DNA of 64,000 nt from Mycolicibacterium gadium (GTDB taxonomy: Bacteria; Actinomycetota; Actinomycetes; Mycobacteriales; Mycobacteriaceae), in contig NZ_AP022608.1 of the NCBI RefSeq assembly GCF_010728925.1, positions 3,348,001-3,412,000 of the forward strand. Direction: 5' to 3'. Both the position numbers and the translations under genes were made by a program. Of the stretch, positions 43,058 through 50,212 are shown one piece after another (position 1 is the first letter of the stretch; each line of letters begins with the position of its first letter). Below the pieces are notes generated by a model. That model saw only the letters and a program-made list of their open reading frames with translations, was not told where the DNA came from and did no database searches.

Positions 43058-43282
43058 TTAGCCTTCGTGCGATGTGGCGGGCCCGTGCTCGCTCTCAGGC
43101 GCCGGCTGCAGGCGATCCGACACCCTTTGGACCGCGCACTCATCGAGGTAGCGCTGTACTGCTTCCGAGCGCACATGATCGGCAGGCACTTCCCGATTTT
43201 CGAGCTTCGCCGAAGCCCGCGTCGAACGACGGCCCGCTTTCTTCAACGCCGCGGCACTCACTACCACCCGCTTCCGCGCCAT
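43058..43282 (-). CDS. Small basic protein, tentative
   Basis: A 74-residue frame from ATG 43282 with a GGAG site 8 bases upstream. Residues 1-30 are Arg/Lys-rich with ARKRVVVSAAALKKAG; the rest is acidic and polar. It converges with the preceding rightward gene. It could be a DNA-binding or antitoxin-like protein, but size and composition alone cannot exclude chance. The stretch 43283-43564 shows no convincing gene. Confidence 0.35.
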   Translation of the reverse strand: MARKRVVVSAAALKKAGRRSTRASAKLENREVPADHVRSEAVQRYLDECAVQRVSDRLQPAPESEHGPATSHEG

Positions 43283-43564
43283 CACGATGCTCCTGACCTG
43301 AGACAGCTTGCGGCTCAATTGTAGGGTGCCGCGCTGCATGGCTTCCGGGGCAAGAAACTACTTGACGAACTGCGCGAGTAGCCGAGTCGGCCGGCAAGAG
43401 CGCCTACCGTCAGCCCGCGCGACATACAGATCGGGGTATTTCATCGCCGCGGCAGGATGAGAGGGTGACCGACGAACCGAACCAGTCCGGCAGTCTTGTC
43501 GGGGACGCCGCAGGGACAACCCATCTAAACCACCTAAGGTCTGTTGTCTCATAAGACACCACAC

Positions 43565-44716
43565 CTAGTCCGATAAGTGTACAAGCGCTGCCACATTCGC
43601 CTTCGGTATGTACAGACCGCTATTACCGCGTTGCACCATGCCCTGGAGCTGGATAGTGGTCCCATCACGCATCCACTGAGTTACTTCCGCAACCGGGATC
43701 GTCGTCACTGCTTCAATACGACACAACCTTCCGCCGCGAACAGTCCTGATGGCGAAACCCGTTGTGTGCTCCTCTGGTTCGTGGGAAACACGGACCACTG
43801 GACCCGTGAACACCTCAGTCCGAGGCAGCCGGCCCGACCGTAATTCCGCTCCTGTTCGACGGATTTTCTCCTTCGCATCAGATGGAATTGCAACCGACGT
43901 TCGGACATCACGCGGCGCTGGCTGAGCCTGCGCCCACTGGAACGTGGTGTCCAACTGTGCGACCGCACTGTGGTCGAGGACCCGTGCTACAGCATCGACG
44001 AACTCAGCCGTCACCCCCTGCGACACCAACCGCAGGAGCGCTTCGCCTTGAGGCAGCTTCTCCCGTTGGACAATCTCCTCGTGCACAGCTGCCATCGCCT
44101 GTGCAAACGTACGGGTCATGCGCCGCTCCAGCGACTCCACCGTCGTAGCGGTTTCCCAACCTGACAACGGATCCTGTCCCTCGTCCTTGCCAGCCTCCGG
44201 TTCTTCAGGTGACTCGGCATCCCCGACTCGAACCTCGACAGGGATGATGTACGACCCCTTAATCGTATGGCCCATGCGTACTGAGTCCGCTACGGAATCT
44301 CCGAGCTTGGAGTAGCCACCCTTGATAACCGGACGCAGACGCAACGCTGCTGACGCGGCCGAACGGAACATTAAGCGAGCGGACTCTGTCATTGCCGCGC
44401 CAGCGTTGAGCGGAATGGTGTCAGCTATCACCACATCGTTCGCCGCGCGGACATAAGTCACGTCAATGCCCCAAAACTGTAGCTCCCGCCGAATGTCGGC
44501 CGGCTCGCGTCCGTGTGCGTCGGCAAGCCGGGTGACAAGTCCGTCCCAGGCCAATGCATCAAAGTCCAGATTCCGGACGACGCCCACTTTTCGGTCGAGC
44601 GCGGTGTTGACCCACATCCAGCCGCCACGACCCTCAGACTCCGGATTCCACCCATTCGCGGTCAGCCAGGCGTTCGCGTCGTCAAGGTGCACTGCACCTG
44701 TGCCTGCGTCGCTCAC
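43565..44716 (-). CDS. Unknown partner protein of the DUF4365-type nuclease
   Basis: A 383-residue protein started at GTG 44716, overlapping the nuclease stop (GTGA), so strictly co-translated with it. The N-terminal 60 residues include an aromatic segment (GRGGWMWVN), the middle is helical and charged, and residues about 285-383 are beta-rich (FTGPVVRVS, GTTIQLQGMVQRG), possibly OB-like. I recognise no family. Placement behind a restriction-type nuclease in a mobile element suggests a specificity, sensor or effector role in a defence module; this is inference. Confidence 0.65.
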   Translation of the reverse strand: MSDAGTGAVHLDDANAWLTANGWNPESEGRGGWMWVNTALDRKVGVVRNLDFDALAWDGLVTRLADAHGREPADIRRELQFWGIDVTYVRAANDVVIADTIPLNAGAAMTESARLMFRSAASAALRLRPVIKGGYSKLGDSVADSVRMGHTIKGSYIIPVEVRVGDAESPEEPEAGKDEGQDPLSGWETATTVESLERRMTRTFAQAMAAVHEEIVQREKLPQGEALLRLVSQGVTAEFVDAVARVLDHSAVAQLDTTFQWAQAQPAPRDVRTSVAIPSDAKEKIRRTGAELRSGRLPRTEVFTGPVVRVSHEPEEHTTGFAIRTVRGGRLCRIEAVTTIPVAEVTQWMRDGTTIQLQGMVQRGNSGLYIPKANVAALVHLSD

Positions 44717-45240
44717 ACGGCACCTCCTGCGAAGACATCGTTCAACTGCATCTCCCACGTCTTGAGCGTCGACGCTTGGAAGCGTTGGCTTCTTGGCAGA
44801 ACGATGGCCTTCTTGTGCCTCTTCGGATCAAACCTTTCCCAGTACGCGTGTGTCCGGTGCACCGTCTGCTCGCCAGCCTGCTCGATCCACTCATCTTGCA
44901 GCGTGGGTACGACAACTAGCATCACGTAAACCGGCACCATTTTCGTTGACCAGCTGTCCACCCAATGCGCTTTAAGCGGGATGCGGTAGTCACCTTTTCG
45001 CTTCCCTTTTGGCGATGACGTGCATTTCAGCTGCACTAGAACTGGTGCCGCAGTCAGGTCGACGGTCGTGTCCACCGCCCAGCAATCTTCGTCCTGGCGA
45101 CCTTCTTGCAACGTGTGCCCTGACTGCGAGCAGACCGCGGAAAGATAGGCCTGACTGTATCGCGACTTCGCACCGTCAACGCCGAGGCCAAGCCGACTCA
45201 CGTGCCCCGCCAATGTCCGAGAGGCATGTCTCCCATCCAC
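44713..45240 (-). CDS. DUF4365-like PD-(D/E)XK nuclease, candidate defence protein
   Basis: A 175-residue protein. The core DEDCWAVDTTVDL ... VLVQLKCTSSP matches the DUF4365 pattern: an acidic residue, Asp-x-x-Val-Asp, and Gln-x-Lys on the next strand, as in PD-(D/E)XK nucleases. Length is as expected for a stand-alone DUF4365 domain. DUF4365 proteins are frequent in mobile elements and defence islands. The start is not well marked: the ATG at 45240 has no strong site, and the first 30 residues may be untranslated. Confidence 0.7.
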   Translation of the reverse strand: MDGRHASRTLAGHVSRLGLGVDGAKSRYSQAYLSAVCSQSGHTLQEGRQDEDCWAVDTTVDLTAAPVLVQLKCTSSPKGKRKGDYRIPLKAHWVDSWSTKMVPVYVMLVVVPTLQDEWIEQAGEQTVHRTHAYWERFDPKRHKKAIVLPRSQRFQASTLKTWEMQLNDVFAGGAV

Positions 45241-45578
45241 GCAGAGTAGCGACCAGATCGTCAGTTCCTGGCAACTCGCCTGGGGCGAGCCGTCACTGCG
45301 ATGGCGTATTGCTCTCCACTGCGCACTCCTTCTCTGAACTTGTCAACGGGACAGATGCGAATCGGCACGGCAATGCATGCAAACGCAGACGTTCTCGCCT
45401 GACCCGGACGTCAGTTTCAGCGCGCGATCGGCGTCAATCTGAGACGCGCGGTGCGAGACAGGAAACGAGACAGCGCGATCTGGGGAAATGCAAGCGCCTG
45501 CTCAGTCACCTAGGCCTATCTCGTTTCTTTAGATTCGAGACGGGCTTGCGGTTCGGGGTTGGACCACTCGGCCTGTTT
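45241..45578. other. Gene-free junction between nuclease module and metal cargo
   Basis: No supported gene. GAGAC occurs at 45441, 45455 and 45467, and GAAACGAGA (45462-45470) is mirrored by TCTCGTTTC at 45519-45527, giving an inverted repeat with a 48-base spacer. It may be a recombination scar, a promoter region for the nuclease pair, or chance. It marks the left edge of the cargo. Confidence 0.35.
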
Positions 45579-45931
45579 TCAGCGAGGGACTCGGTGGTCG
45601 TCAAGCACCGCGGTAAACAGTGCCTGGGCGAGATCGTGTGGGGAGGGCAGTCCGGCCGGGGAGGGATGGACGCGGCAGGTGAGGCGGGGTTGCCCATCGG
45701 GTTCGCCCACGGGTCGACGCCGTTGATGACGATGCTGGGCGATCCCGTGAATCTCCGGCGGGCCGCTTCGGCGGTGGTCGCGATCACCGTGGTGATGACC
45801 GGCGCGTGGGATAAGTCCAGTTTGTTGAGTGTTACTGCGATCAACGCCTCGGCGAGCGTCGCGTACGGACAATCGGGGATAACGAGCAGTTCAATTTGAG
45901 GGCCGCAATAGGTTGACGATTTGTTGAACAC
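45579..45931 (-). pseudogene. Frameshifted thioredoxin-fold (DsbA/alkylmercury-lyase-like) protein
   Basis: From about GTG 45931 the frame reads a thioredoxin-like start (IELLVIPDCPY) and the cis-Pro loop (FTGSPSIVINGVDPW), then loses homology at about 45704. A different frame continues the expected family ending (LTCRVHPSPAGL ... LFTAVL) to a stop at 45579. Adding one base near 45704, in a G-rich run, restores a continuous protein of about 118 residues with WAEPDGQ at the join. It is either a recent inactivating deletion or an assembly error. It faces away from the operator at 46070-46107 and may belong to the BlaI-like regulon. Confidence 0.7.
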
Positions 45932-46069
45932 CGTCGCAATTTCTATTGCTGGCGAACGATATTCATTGGATGACGATGCGGACGGCACATGGACCCTGTT
46001 CGTGGATTCGGCGATGGTTTCGATCCTTCTCATAGGTTCTCGGGGCGGAAACGCGCCAGGCCCGTCGAA

Positions 46070-46107
46070 CATCATCTACTATCTCGGTACGGAGATAGTA
46101 GATGATG
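46070..46107. promoter_or_regulatory. BlaI/CopY-type operator 1
   Basis: A 38-base inverted repeat with perfect 16-base arms (left CATCATCTACTATCTC) around GGTACG. The core TACTATCTC/GAGATAGTA recurs upstream of the BlaI-like gene. It lies 42 bases before the MPT63-like start and about 140 bases from the divergent thioredoxin-fold gene, so it can govern both. Confidence 0.8.
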
Positions 46108-46149
46108 GGTGGTCAGTGGCCGGGGCCCCCAACGAAGAAGGAGCAAGGT

Positions 46150-46701
46150 GTGCGCAAGTTCTATCTGACGGCGGTGTTCGCGGCGATCGCGGCGATAGTG
46201 GGGGTGAGTTTCGCGGGCGTGGCGACGGCGGCAGAGGACTGTGCGCACCGGTTCGGGTCACATCAGCAGGTGGCCGATGGCGGTGGCATGCAGGACTGGT
46301 CGGTCACGGATTTGAAGAAGAGCGGTGATGTCGCGCCTGGTTTCCCCGTGGCCGGGCAGCTATGGGAGGCGACTGCGACGGTGACGTCAATCTCGGGGAC
46401 CTCGACACCAGTCATCCCTAACTTCGCCGCAACCTCTGACGGCGGCAGCTATCCGGTGCTGTGGCAGGTGGCGAGTCCGCACGGCATTTCCCCTGTCTCG
46501 TTGGCTCAAGGACAGACCTCGACCGGCAAGATCTACTTCGACGTCACTGGCGGGGACCCGATGGCGGTCACCTACACCGCTGGCGGCGCGAAGCCGCTGA
46601 TGTGGTGCTGCGACGAGTCGATGATGATGATGCCGATGGACAAGTGCACCTGTTGCGCTGACATGAAGGAACCGTGCCCGTGCTGCGCGGGAAAGATGTA
46701 G
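46150..46701 (+). CDS. MPT63-like (DUF1942) exported protein with Cys/Met-rich metal-binding tail
   Basis: A 183-residue exported protein, started at GTG 46150 behind GAAGGAG. The signal peptide covers about residues 1-29. Residues about 45-150 match MPT63: WSVTDLKKSGDV, GQLWEATATVTSI, then VLWQVASP and STGKIYFDVTG. The last 33 residues contain eight Cys and eight Met, including a run of four Met, Cys-Thr-Cys-Cys and Cys-Pro-Cys-Cys, absent from classical MPT63, and resemble a metallothionein. It probably binds copper or cadmium outside the membrane; this is inference. It is flanked by two BlaI-type operators and followed by the BlaI/M56 genes. Confidence 0.85.
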   Translation: MRKFYLTAVFAAIAAIVGVSFAGVATAAEDCAHRFGSHQQVADGGGMQDWSVTDLKKSGDVAPGFPVAGQLWEATATVTSISGTSTPVIPNFAATSDGGSYPVLWQVASPHGISPVSLAQGQTSTGKIYFDVTGGDPMAVTYTAGGAKPLMWCCDESMMMMPMDKCTCCADMKEPCPCCAGKM

Positions 46702-46806
46702 GAAGGGTTCAACCGTGTGTGCGGCCCGCCCGATCACCGTGGCGGGCCGCACGACGGTGAGGACATCGTTGAGCGGCAACGCGCGCTCGTTCTTAAGTCC
46801 CGTGAG

Positions 46807-46830
46807 TACTATCTCGGTACCGAGATAGTA
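46807..46830. promoter_or_regulatory. BlaI/CopY-type operator 2
   Basis: A 24-base perfect palindrome with half-site TACTATCTCGGT, sharing its core with the operator at 46070-46107. It lies 97 bases upstream of the BlaI-like start, indicating autoregulation. Confidence 0.8.
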
Positions 46831-46926
46831 GTTGGCGCGTGTGGGCTCGAGTGGGCACTTGCCGGGGGTCGGAACGGGCCGCAGCCGAGAGCTTGCCTGG
46901 CACAGCGAACGGAATGGGTGGTATTG

Positions 46927-47301
46927 GTGCGGGTGTTCGGTGATTTGGAGACCGTGGTGATGGCCCAACTCTGGGCCGCCGACGGGCAGGGCACCGTCCG
47001 GGAGGTGGTCGACCAGCTGCGCGCCGACCGTGAGGTCGCCTACACGACGGTGCTCTCGACGATGGAAAACCTATACCGTAAAGGGCATCTGCGCCGGGAA
47101 CGCGAGGGCAAGGCCTTCCGCTACCGCACCACCCTCAGCCACGCCGAACACATCGCTGGACTGATGCGCGAAGCGCTCAGCGACGGTGAGGAGGACACCA
47201 CGGCTGTTTTGATGCACTTCGTCGACGAGATGAGCCCCGAGGAACTCGCCGGGCTCGAAGACGTGATCCGGCGCCGCAGCAGAAGGGCCACCAAGCGATG
47301 A
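46927..47301 (+). CDS. BlaI/MecI/CopY-family repressor
   Basis: A 124-residue winged-helix repressor. I start at GTG 46927, as VRVFGDLETVVMAQLW aligns with the usual family start; a GTG at 46918 is equally possible. The recognition helix lies within VAYTTVLSTMENLYRKGHL and the C-terminal part is the dimerisation domain. BlaI proteins are released from operators by cleavage through an M56 membrane protease; the next gene encodes one. The palindromes at 46070 and 46807 are the probable operators. Confidence 0.9.
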   Translation: MRVFGDLETVVMAQLWAADGQGTVREVVDQLRADREVAYTTVLSTMENLYRKGHLRREREGKAFRYRTTLSHAEHIAGLMREALSDGEEDTTAVLMHFVDEMSPEELAGLEDVIRRRSRRATKR

Positions 47302-48257
47302 ACCTGGCCGTGTGCCTGCTCGCGTACGCGGTGTCCCTGACTGTGCTGGGGCCGACGTTGTTGTCGCGTGCCACCCGCGCCGGCGCCGCACCACGATGGG
47401 GCATCGGTGTCTGGCTGGCCGTGATGGGAAGTGTGCTGGTGGCTGCGGTGGTCGCGGTGGCGCTGTTCCTGTCCCAGACCGTTGCCTCTTGGGGTCGGAT
47501 CGGTTCGGTGCTGACCGGGTGCGTGGCCGGTCTGGGATTGATCGCCCGCGGCGGGTACGGCCACCTGGTGCAAGCCGGCGTCTTGGCCGTGGCGGCGATG
47601 AGCACCCTGGCGGTGATCATGCTGGGCGCTCGCGCCGCGCTGGCTCTTCATCGGATGCGTCGGGGAAGTCACGATCACGTTCACGCCGTCCGGGTCGCCA
47701 CCGGACACATTCCACGGGGTCCCGGAGGAACGTTCGTCATCGATAGTGACCGCCGCGGGGTGTACTGCCTGGCTGGGCGTCCGCACACCATCGTCATCAC
47801 CCGCGCCGCCCTCGACGTCCTCGACGACGCCCAGCTGGCCGCGGTGCTCGCCCACGAACGCGCCCATCTCCGGGGGCGTCACCACCAAATCCTTGCCTTT
47901 ACCAGGGCACTGAGCACACTACTTCCCCGGGTCCGGCTGTTCACCCAAGGTGCCGGCGACGTCGCCCGGCTCCTGGAGATGCGCGCCGACGACGTCGCCG
48001 CTCGCCGCCACAGCCCCGACATCGTCGTCGATGCACTCCTTGCCCTCAGCCTTCCCACCCCTACCCCCACCTTCACACCAGCAGCGGCGCTCAGCGCCGC
48101 CGGACTGGCCGTCACACAACGCGTGGAGCGACTTTTGTTCCCGCCCAACGGAATCACCGCCCGTACCGCTCTCATCACGGCGACCGGTACGGCCCTCCTC
48201 GGGCCGGTCTTCACGATCGCGCTGATGATCGCCCAACCCGGGATGACGTGCATATAG
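47298..48257 (+). CDS. M56-family membrane metalloprotease (BlaR1-type)
   Basis: A 319-residue protein coupled to the repressor gene (ATGA). Three N-terminal helices and one near residues 290-312 bracket the protease domain with the zinc motif His-Glu-x-x-His in VLAHERAHLRG near residue 186, and a further acidic zinc ligand fits Glu in EMRADDVAAR near 230. The penicillin-binding sensor domain of true BlaR1 is absent, so the signal is not a beta-lactam bound outside. It would cleave or release the BlaI-like repressor, here perhaps upon metal or thiol stress. Confidence 0.88.
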   Translation: MNLAVCLLAYAVSLTVLGPTLLSRATRAGAAPRWGIGVWLAVMGSVLVAAVVAVALFLSQTVASWGRIGSVLTGCVAGLGLIARGGYGHLVQAGVLAVAAMSTLAVIMLGARAALALHRMRRGSHDHVHAVRVATGHIPRGPGGTFVIDSDRRGVYCLAGRPHTIVITRAALDVLDDAQLAAVLAHERAHLRGRHHQILAFTRALSTLLPRVRLFTQGAGDVARLLEMRADDVAARRHSPDIVVDALLALSLPTPTPTFTPAAALSAAGLAVTQRVERLLFPPNGITARTALITATGTALLGPVFTIALMIAQPGMTCI

Positions 48258-48453
48258 CGTCTTCGTTGCACCGTGGCACCACACCGTCCCACCTTGGGTC
48301 AAGGGCTGACTGAACCATTGCGAGCGGTCGGCGACGGGCTTTCTGGGCGTTCTCGATGTTCTGGAAGATCTGTGGGGTTTCTTCTAATTCGCGCTGTTAA
48401 GGGAACGGTCCACCCGTTCAGCGATCAGAGTGTTACCCGGCGAGGTGGAGGTA

Positions 48454-49050
48454 TCAGCCCTCGCTGGTGAGCCGATCGAGCAGCGGCCGGAGGTCTTCGG
48501 CTAGGAGTGCCATGAGATACACCGCCGCGACTCTGTGTTGGCGGTCGAGGACCATGGTGGTGGGAACCACGCTGGTCGGGTAGGTGCGTCCCAGGGTAAT
48601 GAGGCTGCGCATTGCTGGGTCGAAGATGGAGGGGTATTGCACGTTGCGGTCGGTGACGAAATCGCGTGCGGTGTCGCGGTTGTCGCGGACGTCGATACCG
48701 AGAAATTGCACGCCGCGGTCGCGATATTCGGCGTATACCGTTTCGAGTTCGGGAGTTTCGGTGCGGCATGGCGCACACCAGGAGCCCCAAACGTTGATGA
48801 GGACCACCTGTCCGGTGTAATCGGACAGCCGGATCGGTTCGTCGGTGAACAGATCGGGTCCGGTCAGGTCGCCGATGGTGCCCCGTGTCGAGGGTGGGTC
48901 GTAGAAGATAGCGGTCTTGCCGCCGGGCGAGACGAAGTCGAAGGTGCCGCCTTGGGCGACGGCGTCCTCGCCGGTGGTGCAGCCGGCACCCGAGGCTGTC
49001 GCGATGACGAGGGCTGCCGCGACGGCGACGATTCGCCTAGGGCGAGTCAT
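48454..49050 (-). CDS. TlpA/ResA-like thioredoxin-fold lipoprotein
   Basis: A 198-residue exported protein with a lipobox (Ser-Gly-Ala-Gly-Cys, Cys near residue 24). The redox site is Trp-Cys-Ala-Pro-Cys near residue 92, within VVLINVWGSWCAPCRTE, and the cis-Pro lies in SVVPTTMVLD. It reduces or isomerises disulfides or shuttles electrons outside the membrane, and may keep exported Cys-rich proteins such as the one at 46150 reduced. The 196 bases 48258-48453 between it and the protease gene hold no visible gene. Confidence 0.9.
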   Translation of the reverse strand: MTRPRRIVAVAAALVIATASGAGCTTGEDAVAQGGTFDFVSPGGKTAIFYDPPSTRGTIGDLTGPDLFTDEPIRLSDYTGQVVLINVWGSWCAPCRTETPELETVYAEYRDRGVQFLGIDVRDNRDTARDFVTDRNVQYPSIFDPAMRSLITLGRTYPTSVVPTTMVLDRQHRVAAVYLMALLAEDLRPLLDRLTSEG

Positions 49051-49109
49051 GGCGGAGCCTTTCGGTGAGTGGCGTTGACGTGCAGTTCACCGCCGGTGTT
49101 GGGGGCCGG

Positions 49110-49709
49110 CTAGTTCTCGAAGGCGAGGCCGCTGACCAGGATGACGATGCCCAGGCCGATCAGGACGATCGGGAACAGGACGTGCTCCCAGCGTTCGAGG
49201 ACTTCGGCGATCGGCCGGCGGGTGGCCACGAATCGGGCGGCGATGACCAGTACCGCGACGAGCACGAGGAAGACGACGCAATACGCCACCACGGCAGCCG
49301 GACCCACGCTGAGGAAGACCGGAACATAGACGCCGATGTTGTCCCCGCCGTTGGCGAAGGTGACTGCTGCGACGGTCAAGACGCCGACGTTCTTTCCAGA
49401 GAGCTTGCCGTCGTCATCGTCATCGTCGTTTCCGCGCCAGGTTTGCCATGCCGCCCACAGCCCCAGGGCCAGCGGGATGAGCCCGAAGTACGGGATGACT
49501 TCTGGGGGTAGGAACGCTCCGGCACCCAGGGTAACGAGCACCGCCGCGCCCAGGATTCCGGCGAATCCGAGGTATTGCCCGGCAGTGATCCGGGCGGTGG
49601 TTCCGCGTTGGCCTGCGCCGCGGGCGAAGAACAGTGAGAGCACGATGATGTCGTCGATGTTGGTGACGATGAACAAGCCGATCGCGGGCAGCACTGAGGA
49701 CAAGATCAT
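49110..49709 (-). CDS. CadD-family cadmium resistance transporter
   Basis: A 199-residue membrane protein started at ATG 49709, overlapping the lspA stop (ATGA). It has about five or six helices, conserved TNIDDIIVLSLFF at the start and FANGGDNIGVYVP near residue 130, both family signatures with membrane-embedded acidic residues. A central loop has six consecutive Asp, a possible metal-sensing segment. CadD-type exporters confer cadmium resistance. Last gene of the leftward ArsR-ATPase-LspA-CadD operon. Confidence 0.88.
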   Translation of the reverse strand: MILSSVLPAIGLFIVTNIDDIIVLSLFFARGAGQRGTTARITAGQYLGFAGILGAAVLVTLGAGAFLPPEVIPYFGLIPLALGLWAAWQTWRGNDDDDDDGKLSGKNVGVLTVAAVTFANGGDNIGVYVPVFLSVGPAAVVAYCVVFLVLVAVLVIAARFVATRRPIAEVLERWEHVLFPIVLIGLGIVILVSGLAFEN

Positions 49710-50212
49710 CCGGTTACCTCCGAGTCTGCGGTGGCGCTTGCCCGCCAACTGGCCACGACGAGTGCTGCTGCCCCGGTGACGACGAAGACGTCAGCGAGGT
49801 TGAAGGTGGGGAACCAGCCGGTGTGCAGGTAGTCGGTGACCAGCCCATCACCGGCGCGGTCGATCACGTTGGCCACCGCGCCGCCCAGCATCGCCGCTAG
49901 CGCCAGCACCACGGGCAGCGCGGCGGTGCGCGTCACGCGGACGGCGAACACCGCCAAACCGACCACGATGACGCCGGTGACGCCGAGCAGAGCCGCGGGG
50001 GGCAGGGTGTCGCCGAAACTGAATGCCACCCCGGGGTTGAACGCCAGTCGCAAGTTGAGCGGCCCGAGATCTATTGAGCTGCCGTCATTTAGGGTGCGGC
50101 CGGCCCAGGTCTTCAATCCCAGGTCCAAGGCGGCGACGATGACCACGGTGGCGGCCAAAGTGATCTGCGCCCGCCTCACCCTGGCCTCTGGGCTGGTGGG
50201 GCCGGGGGTCAC
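49706..50212 (-). CDS. lspA: Accessory lipoprotein signal peptidase (LspA/PbrC-like)
   Basis: A 168-residue membrane aspartic peptidase with four helices. The two catalytic aspartates are in NVIDRAGDG and FNLADVFV, with FNPGVAFSFG also conserved. A second LspA is a regular companion of heavy-metal P-type ATPases; in Cupriavidus the pbrABCD operon includes PbrC of this type. The main chromosomal lspA must be elsewhere. It overlaps both neighbouring genes by 4 bases. Confidence 0.92.
   Translation of the reverse strand: MTPGPTSPEARVRRAQITLAATVVIVAALDLGLKTWAGRTLNDGSSIDLGPLNLRLAFNPGVAFSFGDTLPPAALLGVTGVIVVGLAVFAVRVTRTAALPVVLALAAMLGGAVANVIDRAGDGLVTDYLHTGWFPTFNLADVFVVTGAAALVVASWRASATADSEVTG

Noticed and set aside
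45009..45899. 296-residue rightward frame across the cargo border
   Set aside because: It overlaps the nuclease gene and the frameshifted thioredoxin-fold gene on the other strand, both supported by motifs, and shows no domain itself.
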